Shown here: piece after piece, positions 1 through 9,083 of the stretch
Position numbering within the stretch: the stretch's first letter is position 1
How the letters are laid out: each line of letters begins with the position of its first letter
DNA from: Sagittula marina
GTDB taxonomy: Bacteria; Pseudomonadota; Alphaproteobacteria; Rhodobacterales; Rhodobacteraceae
Direction: 5' to 3'
NCBI RefSeq assembly: GCF_014196795.1
Contig: NZ_JACIEJ010000005.1
Coordinates: forward strand, 124,001 to 188,000
DNA length: 64,000 nucleotides
Notes under the pieces: generated by a model
The model's database searches: none
What the model saw: only the letters and a program-made list of their open reading frames with translations
What the model was told of the DNA's origin: nothing
Position numbers and translations under genes: made by a program

Positions 1-1
1 G

Positions 2-73
2 CGCGTTCTCGAAGCGATGATGGACCCGGAGATGCGTCATCAGTATCAAAGGCTCAGGGAGGGCCGGGGATGA
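2..73 (+). CDS. C-terminal end of an upstream gene, probably a MarR-type regulator
   Basis: Only the last 23 codons are inside the window; the frame ends with a TGA that overlaps the ATG of the next gene (ATGA). The visible tail is rich in Met, Glu and Arg and carries no diagnostic motif. In Rhodobacter and relatives a MarR-family gene (PetP-like) is directly upstream of this response regulator, so the identity is inferred from gene order alone. Confidence 0.45.
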   Translation, partial: RVLEAMMDPEMRHQYQRLREGRG

Positions 74-771
74 GTGACGGTGATGCACATCTGTTGATCG
101 TCGATGACGATGAGCGCATTCGAGGGCTTTTGCAGAAATTCCTGATGCGAAATGGGTTTCTGGTCAGCGCGGCGCGCGACGCGGCCCATGCGCGGCGGCT
201 TCTGGCCGGTCTGGATTTCGATATGCTGGTTCTGGATGTGATGATGCCGGGCGAGGATGGCGTCAGCCTGACGCGCGGGGTCCGGGAAACCTCTACGGTG
301 CCGATACTGCTGCTGACCGCCCGGTCTGAAACGGAGGACCGCATCAAGGGGCTGGAGGCCGGGGCGGACGATTACCTCGCCAAGCCCTTTGAGCCAAAGG
401 AATTGCTGTTGCGGATCAACGCCATTTTGCGGCGGATGCCCGACGTCAACCCGCAGGAAACCGCGCCCAAGCTGTTGACGCTCGGCGATATCCGGTACGA
501 CATTGAACGCGGCGAGATGTGGCAGGGGGAGGAGCTGGTGCGCCTCACCGCGACAGAGGCGCAGTTGATGCGGATTTTCTCGGCCAAGCCGGGAGAGGCG
601 CTGAGTCGCTCGACCCTCGTCGAAGAGCTGGGGCGTGACAAAGGCCAGGCGCAGGAGCGCGCGGTCGATGTGCAGATCACCCGCCTTCGGCGCAAGTTGG
701 AGACCGACCCGAAACAGCCGCGCTACCTGCAAACGGTACGCGGATCGGGATACATGCTGGCACCTGACTGA
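70..771 (+). CDS. OmpR/PhoB-family response regulator
   Basis: DNA-binding response regulator of 233 residues. The receiver domain has the acidic pocket D12-D14, the phosphoacceptor D56 in LVLDVMMP, T82 and K104 in LAKPF. The C-terminal half is a winged helix of the OmpR type, ending in the usual RGSGYML segment. It overlaps the preceding gene by 4 bases, so the two are probably co-transcribed. No histidine kinase is adjacent. The arrangement matches PetR of Rhodobacter (described as needed for cytochrome bc1 expression in R. capsulatus), but the target here is not shown by the sequence. A purine-rich AGGGAGGG lies just ahead of the start. Confidence 0.93.
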   Translation: MSDGDAHLLIVDDDERIRGLLQKFLMRNGFLVSAARDAAHARRLLAGLDFDMLVLDVMMPGEDGVSLTRGVRETSTVPILLLTARSETEDRIKGLEAGADDYLAKPFEPKELLLRINAILRRMPDVNPQETAPKLLTLGDIRYDIERGEMWQGEELVRLTATEAQLMRIFSAKPGEALSRSTLVEELGRDKGQAQERAVDVQITRLRRKLETDPKQPRYLQTVRGSGYMLAPD

Positions 772-825
772 CGTGTCAGGAGTTCACGTTTTGCCAAGAA
801 CGAAAAATGAAGGGGAGGCGCGCAT

Positions 826-1755
826 ATGGCGACGGCATTGATCACCCACGCGGACGGTTTGGACCACGTCACGCCGAGCGGCCACCCGGAACGGGTGGCG
901 CGGTTGGAACATGTGCTGCATGCGTTGCAGCCGCTGGAGTTGCAGCGTGTGACGGCAAGGGAGGCCAGCGAAGAAGAGCTGCTGCGCTGCCATCCGCAGA
1001 CCTACATCGATCGGGTGCGCAACGCCGTGCCGGAACGTGGGCAGCACCAGCTCGATTCGGACACATGGCTGTCGCCGGGGTCCTTTCGGGCGGCATCGCG
1101 CGCGGCGGGCGGTGCCTGCCAGGCGGTGGACATGGTGCTGGGCGGCGAGGTGGCCAACGTCTTTTGCGCCACACGACCGCCGGGTCACCATGCGGAGCGT
1201 GAGACCCCAATGGGCTTTTGCCTGTTCGGCACGGCGGCCATCGCGGCCAAACACGCCTTGGAGCATCACGGGTTGTCGCGGGTGGCCGTCGTTGATTTCG
1301 ACGTGCATCACGGCAACGGCACGCAGGATCTGCTCTGGGATGAGGCCCGCGCGCTGTTCATCACCTCGCAGCAGATGCCGCTTTGGCCCGGCAGTGGTGC
1401 GCCTGAGCAGCGCGGCGCGCATGACAACGTGATGAACCTGCCTTTGCCACCGGAAACCGGCGGGGCAGAGATGAAGGCACGGTACGAGGCGGAGGCCTTT
1501 CCCCGGCTACGCGCCTTTGATCCCGAATTGCTGATCATTTCCGCCGGGTTCGACGCGCATCAGGACGATCCGCTCGCCAACCTCAACTGGACGGTGGAAG
1601 ACTTCCGCTGGATCACCGAACAGCTTTGCCAGATCGCGCAGGCCTCCGCCGCAGGCGGGCGCGTGGTCTCGACTTTGGAGGGCGGGTATGATCTTGCGGG
1701 CCTGAGCGCGTCGGCGAAGGCGCATGTGGAAGTGTTGATGGAGGCGGGCGCATGA
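826..1755 (+). CDS. Histone deacetylase family protein (acetylpolyamine amidohydrolase-like)
   Basis: Zinc-dependent deacetylase of 309 residues, about the normal length for bacterial class II HDAC-like enzymes. The charge-relay histidines are in RPPGHHAE (H121, H122). Zinc ligands are in DFDVHHGNGT (from D157) and in SAGFDAHQDDP near 246-256. The C-terminal EGGYD motif is present. Substrates in bacteria are acetylated polyamines or small molecules; the sequence does not say which. A strong AGGGGAGG site at 811-818 supports the ATG at 826. The end overlaps xseB by 4 bases. Confidence 0.92.
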   Translation: MATALITHADGLDHVTPSGHPERVARLEHVLHALQPLELQRVTAREASEEELLRCHPQTYIDRVRNAVPERGQHQLDSDTWLSPGSFRAASRAAGGACQAVDMVLGGEVANVFCATRPPGHHAERETPMGFCLFGTAAIAAKHALEHHGLSRVAVVDFDVHHGNGTQDLLWDEARALFITSQQMPLWPGSGAPEQRGAHDNVMNLPLPPETGGAEMKARYEAEAFPRLRAFDPELLIISAGFDAHQDDPLANLNWTVEDFRWITEQLCQIAQASAAGGRVVSTLEGGYDLAGLSASAKAHVEVLMEAGA

Positions 1756-2000
1756 GCGAAGCGCAAACACCGGTCGAAGAGATGTCATTCGAGCAGGCCA
1801 TGGCCGAGCTGGAGCGCGTCGTTGGCGCGTTGGAGCGCGGCGACGTGGCGCTCGAAGACTCCATCACGCTTTATGAACGCGGTGCCAAGCTGAAGGCGCA
1901 CTGCGACCGCAAGCTGAAGGACGCCGAGGAAAAGGTCGCCGCCATCACACTGGACGGCGAGGGCAATCCCGTGGGGGCGAAGCCGGTCGAAGGGCTCTGA
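1752..2000 (+). CDS. xseB: Exodeoxyribonuclease VII small subunit
   Basis: An 82-residue, highly charged helical protein with the family core SFEQAMAELERVVGALERG and SITLYERGAKL. It partners with XseA to form exonuclease VII, which degrades single-stranded DNA to oligonucleotides in the cytoplasm. Its ATG overlaps the stop of the HDAC gene. It sits in front of a prenyl synthase gene and dxs, an order common to many proteobacteria. Confidence 0.95.
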   Translation: MSEAQTPVEEMSFEQAMAELERVVGALERGDVALEDSITLYERGAKLKAHCDRKLKDAEEKVAAITLDGEGNPVGAKPVEGL

Positions 2001-2005
2001 CGCCC

Positions 2006-2911
2006 ATGCAGCAGGACACGGCAGACAGCGCAGCCGATACAAAGCCCCTGAGCTTTGAGGTCGCGCGCAACCGGGCGGCAGAGCTGGCCATCGGGCAGGT
2101 GATCTACGCGCTTCAGGGCTTGCCCGGGCCTGTGCCGGAGGCGATGCGCTATGCCATCGACGGCGGCAAGGCGCTGCGCGGATTCCTTGTGATCGAAAGC
2201 GCCCGTCTTTTTGGCATCGACCGGTCGCTGTCCGCGCCGGCGGCAGGGGCCATCGAGGCGCTGCATGCCTACAGCCTGGTACATGACGACCTTCCTTGCA
2301 TGGATGATGACGACATGCGCCGTGGCAAACCTACGGTGCACCGCGCGTGGGACGAAACCACAGCCGTTCTGGCGGGCGACGCGCTGCAAGCGCTGGCATT
2401 TGAGTTATGCGCGCAGGCCGGGTGCCCCCCTGACCGGCGCCTGGAGCTGGTTCTGAGCCTCAGCACGGCCTCTGGAATGCGCGGCATGGTCGGCGGGCAG
2501 GCGATGGACATCGCCGCCGAAAGCACCCAGACGCCCTTGGGGCTCGATGAAATCACCGCTTTGCAATCCGGCAAGACCGGCGCGCTGATTCGCTGGTCCT
2601 GTACGGCGGGTGCGATCATGGCCGGCCAGCCGACTGACCCGTTGCGCCGCTATGGCGACTGCCTCGGGCTTGCCTTCCAGATCTGGGACGATGTGCTCGA
2701 CGTCGAGGGCGACGCCGATACGGTGGGCAAGGCCGTGGGCAAGGACGAGGGGCGCGGCAAGGCGACCTTTGTCAGCCTCATGGGGCTGGAGGGCGCAAAG
2801 CAGCGCGCTGCAGAGCTTGTGCACGAAGCCTGCACATCCCTGGACACTTATGGGGCACAGGCCGACTGCTTGCGCGAAGCCGCCCGCTTCGTTATTTCAC
2901 GCCGGAATTGA
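2006..2911 (+). CDS. ispA: Polyprenyl synthetase (farnesyl/geranylgeranyl diphosphate synthase)
   Basis: Head-to-tail prenyltransferase of 301 residues. The first aspartate-rich motif is DDLPCMD (94-100) and the second is DDVLD near 228. The IPP-binding GGKALR is at 53-58. It condenses dimethylallyl or geranyl diphosphate with isopentenyl diphosphate. Farnesyl diphosphate synthase is the most likely specificity given the IspA-like length and the location before dxs, but chain length cannot be read with certainty. It starts 5 bases after xseB and ends 81 bases before dxs. Confidence 0.93.
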   Translation: MQQDTADSAADTKPLSFEVARNRAAELAIGQVIYALQGLPGPVPEAMRYAIDGGKALRGFLVIESARLFGIDRSLSAPAAGAIEALHAYSLVHDDLPCMDDDDMRRGKPTVHRAWDETTAVLAGDALQALAFELCAQAGCPPDRRLELVLSLSTASGMRGMVGGQAMDIAAESTQTPLGLDEITALQSGKTGALIRWSCTAGAIMAGQPTDPLRRYGDCLGLAFQIWDDVLDVEGDADTVGKAVGKDEGRGKATFVSLMGLEGAKQRAAELVHEACTSLDTYGAQADCLREAARFVISRRN

Positions 2912-2992
2912 CGCCTTTTTTTACGCCGCTCTCCGTGGTTTTCGCGCCCCGCCGCATTACCATTGCACGGATATTTATCAGCCGGAGGACAC

Positions 2993-4918
2993 ATGTCCCA
3001 GCGACCCGACACGCCCCACCTCGACCGAGTGCACCTGCCTTCGGATCTAAAGCAGTTTTCCGATGCCGAGTTGCACGAGGTGGCGCGCGAATTGCGGGCC
3101 GAGACCATCTCCGCCGTCTCCGAGACCGGCGGACACCTTGGCGCGGGTCTCGGTGTGGTCGAGCTGACCGTGGCGCTGCACAGCGTGTTCGACGCGCCGC
3201 GGGACAAGATCATCTGGGACGTGTCGCACCAGTGTTACCCGCACAAGATCCTGACCGGGCGGCGCGAACGCATTCGGACCATTCGCCAGAAGGACGGTCT
3301 CTCCGGGTTCACCAAGCGATCCGAGTCCCCGTACGATCCCTTCGGCGCGGCGCATTCGTCGACCTCGATTTCCGCGGCACTGGGCTTTGCCGTTGCCCGT
3401 GATCTGGGCGGCGCGTCCGAGACCGGGCATGGCGACGCCATCGCTGTGATCGGGGACGGCGCGATGAGCGCGGGCATGGCCTTCGAGGCGATGAACAACG
3501 CCGGCCACCTTGGCAAACGTTTGATCGTGATCCTCAATGACAACGAGATGAGCATCGCGCCCCCGACCGGCGCCCTGTCGTCGTACTTGACGCGGCTGTA
3601 TGCCGAGGCCCCGTTCCAGGACCTCAAGGCCGTGGCCAAGGGAGCCATGGGGTTCCTGCCACCGCCGTTTCAAGAAGGGGCCAAACGCGCCAAGGAAATG
3701 CTCAAGGGCATGGCCATGGGCGGGACATTGTTCGAGGAACTGGGCTTCAGCTATCTCGGGCCGGTTGACGGTCATGATCTGGACCAGCTTTTGCCGATCC
3801 TGCGCACCGTCAAGTCGCGCGCGACCGGGCCGATCCTGATCCACGCGCTGACCAAGAAGGGCAAGGGCTACAGCCACGCGGAGCACGCCCCGGACAAGGG
3901 CCATGCCCGCGCAAAGTTCGATGTCGTGACGGGTGAGCAGAAAAAGGCCCCGTCCAACGCGCCGGGTTACACCAAGGTCTTTGCCGAGGCCCTGATGCAA
4001 GAGGCCGCCGAGGACAGCCGCATCTGCGCCATCACCGCAGCGATGCCCGATGGGACGGGGCTTGATCTGTTTGCGGAGCGGTATCCCTCGCGCACCTTCG
4101 ACGTGGGCATTGCCGAGCAACATGGCGTGACCTTCTGCGCCGGTCTGGCCGCAGGCGGGATGCGTCCGTTCTGCGCAATCTATTCGACCTTTCTCCAACG
4201 CGGCTACGATCAGGTGGTGCATGACGTTGCGATCCAGCGACTGCCCGTGCGCTTTGCCATCGACCGTGCCGGTCTGGTCGGGGCCGACGGGGCAACCCAT
4301 GCGGGATCTTACGACACAGCGTTTTTGACGAACCTGCCGGGCTTTGTCGTGATGGCCGCCGCCGATGAGGCCGAGCTGAAACATATGGTGCGCACCGCGG
4401 CCGCGCATGATGACGGGCCGATTGCCTTCCGCTATCCCCGTGGCGAAGGCGTTGGCGTCGAGATGCCGGAACGCGGCCAGATCCTGGAGATCGGCAAGGG
4501 CCGGGTGATGAAGGAGGGCACGCGCGTGGCGCTTCTTTCCTTTGGCACGCGGCTTGCGGAATGTCTGACTGCGTCCGAGGCGCTGGAGGCGCGCGGCGTC
4601 TCTGTCACCGTTGTGGATGCCCGCTTTGCCAAGCCGTTGGACGAGGCGCTGATCTTGCGTCTTGCTCGGGAACATGAGGCGCTCCTCACGGTCGAAGAGG
4701 GCGCCGTAGGTGGGTTTGGCTCTCACGTGGCGCAGCTTTTGGCGGAAAACGCCGTGTTTGACCGTGGACTGAAGTACCGCAGCATGGTGCTCCCCGATAT
4801 CTTTGTCGATCAGGCCAGCCCACGGGACATGTACGCCGTGGCCAAACTGAACGCCGAGGATATCGAGGCGAAAGTCCTGGGCACCTTGGGCGTCGATGTG
4901 TTGGACAAGCGTGCGTGA
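2993..4918 (+). CDS. dxs: 1-deoxy-D-xylulose-5-phosphate synthase
   Basis: First enzyme of the MEP isoprenoid pathway; it joins pyruvate and glyceraldehyde-3-phosphate using thiamine diphosphate. With the ATG at 2993 the protein has 641 residues, normal for DXS. Visible motifs are GGHLG (46-50), the TPP/Mg motif GDGAMSAG (154-161), LNDNEMSI (181-188), the catalytic GIAEQHG in the middle domain, and the C-terminal transketolase-like domain with [16 protein letters not shown] at 2984-2988 sets the start; an in-frame ATG at 2963 has no such site. The last gene of the xseB-ispA-dxs run. Confidence 0.97.
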   Translation: MSQRPDTPHLDRVHLPSDLKQFSDAELHEVARELRAETISAVSETGGHLGAGLGVVELTVALHSVFDAPRDKIIWDVSHQCYPHKILTGRRERIRTIRQKDGLSGFTKRSESPYDPFGAAHSSTSISAALGFAVARDLGGASETGHGDAIAVIGDGAMSAGMAFEAMNNAGHLGKRLIVILNDNEMSIAPPTGALSSYLTRLYAEAPFQDLKAVAKGAMGFLPPPFQEGAKRAKEMLKGMAMGGTLFEELGFSYLGPVDGHDLDQLLPILRTVKSRATGPILIHALTKKGKGYSHAEHAPDKGHARAKFDVVTGEQKKAPSNAPGYTKVFAEALMQEAAEDSRICAITAAMPDGTGLDLFAERYPSRTFDVGIAEQHGVTFCAGLAAGGMRPFCAIYSTFLQRGYDQVVHDVAIQRLPVRFAIDRAGLVGADGATHAGSYDTAFLTNLPGFVVMAAADEAELKHMVRTAAAHDDGPIAFRYPRGEGVGVEMPERGQILEIGKGRVMKEGTRVALLSFGTRLAECLTASEALEARGVSVTVVDARFAKPLDEALILRLAREHEALLTVEEGAVGGFGSHVAQLLAENAVFDRGLKYRSMVLPDIFVDQASPRDMYAVAKLNAEDIEAKVLGTLGVDVLDKRA

Positions 4919-4957
4919 TGATCCGAAAGGGTCGGGGACATCCCCGACCCGCGGGCG

Positions 4958-5569
4958 TCACACCAGGCCGATCCAGAGCAGCAGCAGGATCAGATAAAGC
5001 ACGGTGGCCTGCACATAGCCGGCCACCATGTAGATGCCGTCGCGGACCATCAGACCGTACATGATCATCGCCACAGCCCCGGCGCTGAAACTGGTGACAA
5101 AGGGCAACAGCTCCAGCGGTGGCCAGCTAATGGCAATGAGCGTCGTGGTCAGATATGCCAACAGCCGCGCCGGACCACTTGTCAGAAACCGCAACCGGTT
5201 GTGGCTGTGCTTGTCCATAAAGGCTGCCGGTTTGCGCAGCCAGCTCACGGCCTTCGACATGCGGGAAGACGGCACCGAGCGACGGCTGAGAAACCCCGGC
5301 AGCCACAAGTGTTTGCGCCCGATCAGCGCCTGAAGCGTGATGAGCAGAACGATAAGTCCGCCAAGCGTCGGCATCAGCGGAATGCCGGACAGTGGCGACA
5401 CCAGCACCACGCAGGGAACCAGGATCACAGTCGGAAAAGACCGTGCGCCGACCTTTGACAGCACATTTTCAACGGAGACACGCTCCTGCCCCTCGTCGGG
5501 GCACATGGCGTCAAGCAGATCGCCGAGGCTTTCGGGGGGCGCCGGCTGATGGCTGCCAAGCTTGGGCAT
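4958..5569 (-). CDS. ExoD-family exopolysaccharide biosynthesis membrane protein
   Basis: A 203-residue membrane protein with a soluble N-terminus and several hydrophobic segments: PTVILVPCVVLVSPLSGIP near 46-66, then a second strongly hydrophobic stretch and two or three segments in the last 70 residues. The pattern LxxILxRxGxRxFPxxLLxxALxxLxP is approximated by the VGARSFPTVILVPCVVLVSP region, typical of ExoD. ExoD was described in Sinorhizobium exopolysaccharide synthesis and alkali tolerance; its biochemical role is not settled. Downstream of the epimerase-like gene with a 3-base gap, so probably co-transcribed with it. Confidence 0.8.
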   Translation of the reverse strand: MPKLGSHQPAPPESLGDLLDAMCPDEGQERVSVENVLSKVGARSFPTVILVPCVVLVSPLSGIPLMPTLGGLIVLLITLQALIGRKHLWLPGFLSRRSVPSSRMSKAVSWLRKPAAFMDKHSHNRLRFLTSGPARLLAYLTTTLIAISWPPLELLPFVTSFSAGAVAMIMYGLMVRDGIYMVAGYVQATVLYLILLLLWIGLV

Positions 5570-5572
5570 CGC

Positions 5573-6430
5573 TCAGCCCTCTGCCGCGAGCAGGGCGCGC
5601 AGGCCGAACTTGTAATCCGGGTATTTCAGCGTCACGCCAAGATCCTCATGCAAGCGTGTGTTATCGACGCGCTTGTTGTCGGCGTAAAAGCTGCGCGCCA
5701 TGGGCGACATATCCGCATCCTCGAAATCGACCTCGGGCGGCAGCGGCAGGCCAAGCAGTTCCGCGGCATAGGCCAGGACATCTTGTGGCGGGGCGGGGTC
5801 ATTGTCGCAAACATTGTAGGCCGCGCCGGGATTGGGGCGGGCCATCGACGCGCGCAGCGTGCGGGAAATGTCCTCGCCATGGATTCGAGAAAAGACCTGA
5901 CCCGGTTTTATGATGCGCCGGGCGGTGCCATTGCGCACTTTCTCAAACGGGCCACGCCCGGGGCCGTAAATCCCCGCGAGGCGAAAGATATGCACCGGCA
6001 GATCCGGGATCGCGGCCCACTGCGCCTCGGCGTCGATCCGGGCGCGGGCGCGCCGGGACTGGCCGTTCAGCGGAGCAGTCTCATCCACCCAGGCGCCGTC
6101 CGCATCGCCATAAACGCCGGTGGTGGACAGGTAGCCCACCCATGTCAGACGGTTTGCGGCACGGGCGATCTCTTCCCCGATCAGGGCAAGTGACGGGTCG
6201 CCGCCGTCATCTGGCGCCGCGCTGACGAGGACATGAGAGGCCTGCGACAAGGCCTCTGCCACCGCGTCGCGGGTCCAGAGCACAGGCTCGACCCCGCTGG
6301 CGCGCAACCTGTCGCATTTGTCAGGAGAACGGGTGGTGCCAAGCACCCGCCAGCCGCCTTCGGCCAGCAAGTCATCAGCGAGAAAGCCGGCCGAGAAGCC
6401 ATGGCCAAGGGAAAGAAGCGTCTGTGTCAT
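5573..6430 (-). CDS. SDR-family NAD(P)-dependent epimerase/dehydratase-like protein
   Basis: A 285-residue Rossmann-fold protein. The N-terminal LLSLGHGFSAGFLA is a loose dinucleotide-binding motif, and the middle contains YLSTTGVYGD and FRLAGIYGPGRG, typical of extended SDRs. The first in-frame methionine of the longer frame (6496) would add 22 unlikely residues, so ATG at 6430 is preferred. Substrate unknown. It precedes exoD by 3 bases, which fits a role in cell-surface sugar metabolism, but this is inference from context. Confidence 0.8.
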   Translation of the reverse strand: MTQTLLSLGHGFSAGFLADDLLAEGGWRVLGTTRSPDKCDRLRASGVEPVLWTRDAVAEALSQASHVLVSAAPDDGGDPSLALIGEEIARAANRLTWVGYLSTTGVYGDADGAWVDETAPLNGQSRRARARIDAEAQWAAIPDLPVHIFRLAGIYGPGRGPFEKVRNGTARRIIKPGQVFSRIHGEDISRTLRASMARPNPGAAYNVCDNDPAPPQDVLAYAAELLGLPLPPEVDFEDADMSPMARSFYADNKRVDNTRLHEDLGVTLKYPDYKFGLRALLAAEG

Positions 6431-6613
6431 TGCGCATAGGTGGCGCGCGGAAGGGTGTTTGGCAAGGGTTTGTGCGCCGCACGATGACCACGCCACGCAC
6501 CGGGCATGACCTTCGATCTGGCAAGGGTTCGCCTATGCCGCGCCTAAAGACTCCCCAGAACCGCGATCCCGGCGTAAGAGCCAATCAGGATCAACGGCCT
6601 TTAGAGGATGTCC

Positions 6614-7078
6614 ATGCTGCGTATCCTGATCGTCACCGCCCTGATGGGCCTTGCTGGCTGCGCCAGTGCACCTGAGCCGGAACAGGCCCTGCCGCAAGTC
6701 GAGGCCATGCCGCTTTTCCCGAATGAAACGCCCGAACTGCGTGCCAAGATCAACAAATGGTCAGATCACTACGAGCTGCCGCGCGGTCTGGTGCATCGTC
6801 TGGCGATACGCGAAAGCACGCATAATCCGAAAGCACGCAACGGCCCGTATTGGGGGCTGTTCCAGATCCTCCCGGCGACCGCCCGTGGGATGGGCTTTCA
6901 AGGGTCGAACTCCGACCTTCTGAATGCGGACGTGAACCTGAGATACGCGCTGAAGTACCTCAAAGGGGCCTATCTGGTGTCCGACGGCGATTGGGACGAT
7001 TCGATCAAATGGTACGCCCGGGGCTATTACTACGAGGCCAAGCGTAAGGGCCTGCTGCACGAAACCGGGCTGCGGTAA
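6614..7078 (+). CDS. Lytic transglycosylase-like lipoprotein
   Basis: A 154-residue lipoprotein with an SLT (soluble lytic transglycosylase) fold. The signal ends in the lipobox LAGC, so C16 would be lipidated. The catalytic glutamate is E67 in AIRESTHNP, followed by GLFQILPATA, the conserved glycine-glutamine motif. It would cut peptidoglycan glycan strands at the outer membrane. The protein is shorter than full SLT70 or MltC enzymes and consists almost only of the catalytic domain. ATG at 6614 is preferred over 6608 because AGAGGA at 6603-6608 then has normal spacing. Confidence 0.88.
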   Translation: MLRILIVTALMGLAGCASAPEPEQALPQVEAMPLFPNETPELRAKINKWSDHYELPRGLVHRLAIRESTHNPKARNGPYWGLFQILPATARGMGFQGSNSDLLNADVNLRYALKYLKGAYLVSDGDWDDSIKWYARGYYYEAKRKGLLHETGLR

Positions 7079-7094
7079 CGCTGATTGGCAACGG

Positions 7095-7160
7095 TGTCGG
7101 GGGCGCTGCCCCCCCGGCCTGCGGCCTTTCCCCGAGTATTTCAAAGGCACAGAGGCCGGG
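7095..7160. repeat. GC-rich hairpin and intergenic repeat-like segment between convergent genes
   Basis: GGGGGC-GCT-GCCCCC (7099-7113) is a perfect 6-bp stem, followed by CCGGCC/GGCC and then CCCCGAGTATTT. This order, a GC hairpin followed by CCCGAGTATTT or CCCGGGATATTT, resembles a dispersed intergenic element common in Rhodobacteraceae. A related fragment is at 23676-23701. It lies between convergent genes and may end transcription from both. Confidence 0.4.
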
Positions 7161-7180
7161 CGCGTGGTTCTGTCGTTTGC

Positions 7181-7936
7181 CTAGCTGGCGTAATTGGCGC
7201 CTTCCTCGTCCAGGATCGCTTTGAGTTCGGCCAGATGGCGCAAATCCTGTTCTGGGTAAGCCTCCAGCTCCTGAGCGGTTTTCTCGGCCACCTCATCGGA
7301 CAAGACGTCCAGCGGCTGCCCGGTTTGCAGCGCCATGATGTAGGTCTGCGCGGCACGTTCAAAGTAGAACATCCGGTTGAAAGTTTCGGCCACGGTGTCA
7401 CCGATCACCATGACGCCGTGATTGCCCATGACAAGGGTTTTCACCTTCGGATCGACCAGCAGTTGGGCGCAGCGAGCCCCTTCTTCCTCGAACGCCAAGC
7501 CGCCGTACTCTTCGTCGACGGCAATGCGGTTGTAGAAGGTGGCGCAGTTCTGGTCGATGGGCGGCAGGCGCTTGTCCTTGAGGCTGGCGAGGACGGTTGC
7601 ATAGGGGGAATGCACGTGGATGGCACAGCGCGCGTGGGGGCAGTGGCGGTGCAGGCCACCGTGCAGCCCCCATGCGGTCGGGTCCGGCGCGCCCGGCCGG
7701 TTCAGCGTGTCGGGATCGTTGGCATCAACCACAATCAGATCAGACGCCTTGATGCGTTGAAAATGCATCTGATTGGGATTCATCAGGAATTTCGTGCCGT
7801 CGTCGTTGATCGCCAGCGAAAAATGGTTCGCGACCGCTTCGTGCATGTTCAGCCGGGCGGTCCAGCGAAAGGCGGCGGCCAGATCGACGCGCTCTTGCCA
7901 GAAATCGAGGTTGGCGAGGTTTTGTGGTGCGGTCAT
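7181..7936 (-). CDS. Class II aldolase/adducin family protein
   Basis: A 251-residue zinc-dependent aldolase/epimerase-fold protein. Metal ligands are visible in AIHVHSPYA (H107, H109) and a later GNHGVMV. Families with this fold include fuculose and ribulose phosphate aldolases, but this branch (class II aldolase and adducin N-terminal domain proteins of proteobacteria) has no agreed substrate. An ideal AAAGGAGG just upstream selects the ATG at 7936 over an in-frame start 10 codons earlier. It stands alone on the minus strand with topoisomerase IB behind it. Confidence 0.85.
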   Translation of the reverse strand: MTAPQNLANLDFWQERVDLAAAFRWTARLNMHEAVANHFSLAINDDGTKFLMNPNQMHFQRIKASDLIVVDANDPDTLNRPGAPDPTAWGLHGGLHRHCPHARCAIHVHSPYATVLASLKDKRLPPIDQNCATFYNRIAVDEEYGGLAFEEEGARCAQLLVDPKVKTLVMGNHGVMVIGDTVAETFNRMFYFERAAQTYIMALQTGQPLDVLSDEVAEKTAQELEAYPEQDLRHLAELKAILDEEGANYAS

Positions 7937-7984
7937 CGGGGCCTCCTTTGGATGCGGACATTGCACGCGTCCGGGCCGCGGATG

Positions 7985-8941
7985 TCAACGCAACAGGTAA
8001 AGCAGGCGGGCCTCGCTGCGGCGCAGTCCGCGAATATCGGGCGCCTGTGCCAAATCCACAGGCCTCTCGCTCAAGGCAATCACGTCAGGATGGATGTAGC
8101 TTTTGCGGGCAATGGCCGGAGTGTTGTGCAGTCGCGCGGCAGCGGCCTCGGTCATCGCCTTGATGGTCGGCGTTTCGCTGGCTTCGGCGGCTTCCAACGC
8201 GGCAGTGCTGCCGTTCCAGGTGCGAAAGGTCTTGGCGGTGACGTCTTCGCCCATCGCATCACAGAGGTAGGCGTTCACCTCCTCTGACGTCACGGCGCGG
8301 GGCGTGTCGCCGTCCAGCCACGTCACCAGCTCCGGCCCCGGTATGTCGCCAAGGCGCGTCAGGATCCGGTTCAGCGTGTGGTCGTTCAGCGTCTTGTCCA
8401 CCTTTTTGCCGCCCTTCGCGGTGTAGGCGAGCCTGATCTTGTTGCCGTCGAGTTTCAGGTGCTTTTGGCGCAGCGTCGTGGCCCCGTAGGTTTTGTTGTC
8501 CCGCGCGTAATCGGTATGACCAACGCGCAGCGAGGCCCGGTCAAGCAGGGCAAGGATAGCGGCAATGGCGAATGCGTGGTCGCCGGCTTCGCCCTCTCGC
8601 AGGGAATTGCGAATGCGGCGGCGCAGGGCGGGGAGCGCCTCGCCAAAAGCCGCCAGTTGATCGTATTTCTGAGCATCCCGCCAAACGCGCCAGTCAGGGT
8701 GATAGCGGTATTGCTTGCGCTCCCGTGCGTCGCGGCCGGTGGCTTGCAAATGGCCCTGAGGCAGGGGGCAGATCCACACGTCTTCGTAGGCTGGCGGCAC
8801 GGCGAGCGCCTCGATGCGGCGGCGTTCCTTGGTCGCCTCTATGCGGGTCCCGTCCGGGGCGAGATAGGAAAACCCGCGCCCGCGCCGTTGCCTGCGGATG
8901 CCGGGCTTCGAATCGGGGTAGTAGGTCAGGGAATGGCTCAT
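7985..8941 (-). CDS. DNA topoisomerase IB (poxvirus type)
   Basis: A 318-residue type IB topoisomerase that relaxes DNA through a 3'-phosphotyrosyl intermediate. The active-site tyrosine lies in ARKSYIHPDVI near residue 285. Upstream parts of the site are RVGHTDYARDNKTYG (first catalytic Arg), the lysine in the KGGKK region and TAKTFRTWNGS (second Arg). Length fits the short bacterial/poxvirus group. ATG at 8941 is chosen over a TTG at 8950. It is a scattered accessory gene in bacteria, common in this family. Confidence 0.92.
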   Translation of the reverse strand: MSHSLTYYPDSKPGIRRQRRGRGFSYLAPDGTRIEATKERRRIEALAVPPAYEDVWICPLPQGHLQATGRDARERKQYRYHPDWRVWRDAQKYDQLAAFGEALPALRRRIRNSLREGEAGDHAFAIAAILALLDRASLRVGHTDYARDNKTYGATTLRQKHLKLDGNKIRLAYTAKGGKKVDKTLNDHTLNRILTRLGDIPGPELVTWLDGDTPRAVTSEEVNAYLCDAMGEDVTAKTFRTWNGSTAALEAAEASETPTIKAMTEAAAARLHNTPAIARKSYIHPDVIALSERPVDLAQAPDIRGLRRSEARLLYLLR

Positions 8942-9083
8942 GCCGGGCAAACCCGCGACAGGGTCAGGCGGTTCCCGTCCTTTGTGGGAAAACGCCCGGC
9001 AGGCCGCAACGTGATTTGCACCTGCGGTTGCGCCCCCCGCGACAAGCTGTCAACGTCATTCAAAACAAGAGAATGAGACCGCC

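Noticed and set aside
3047-4726. 559-codon open frame antisense to dxs
   Set aside because: Shadow of dxs; no ribosome site and no recognisable protein.
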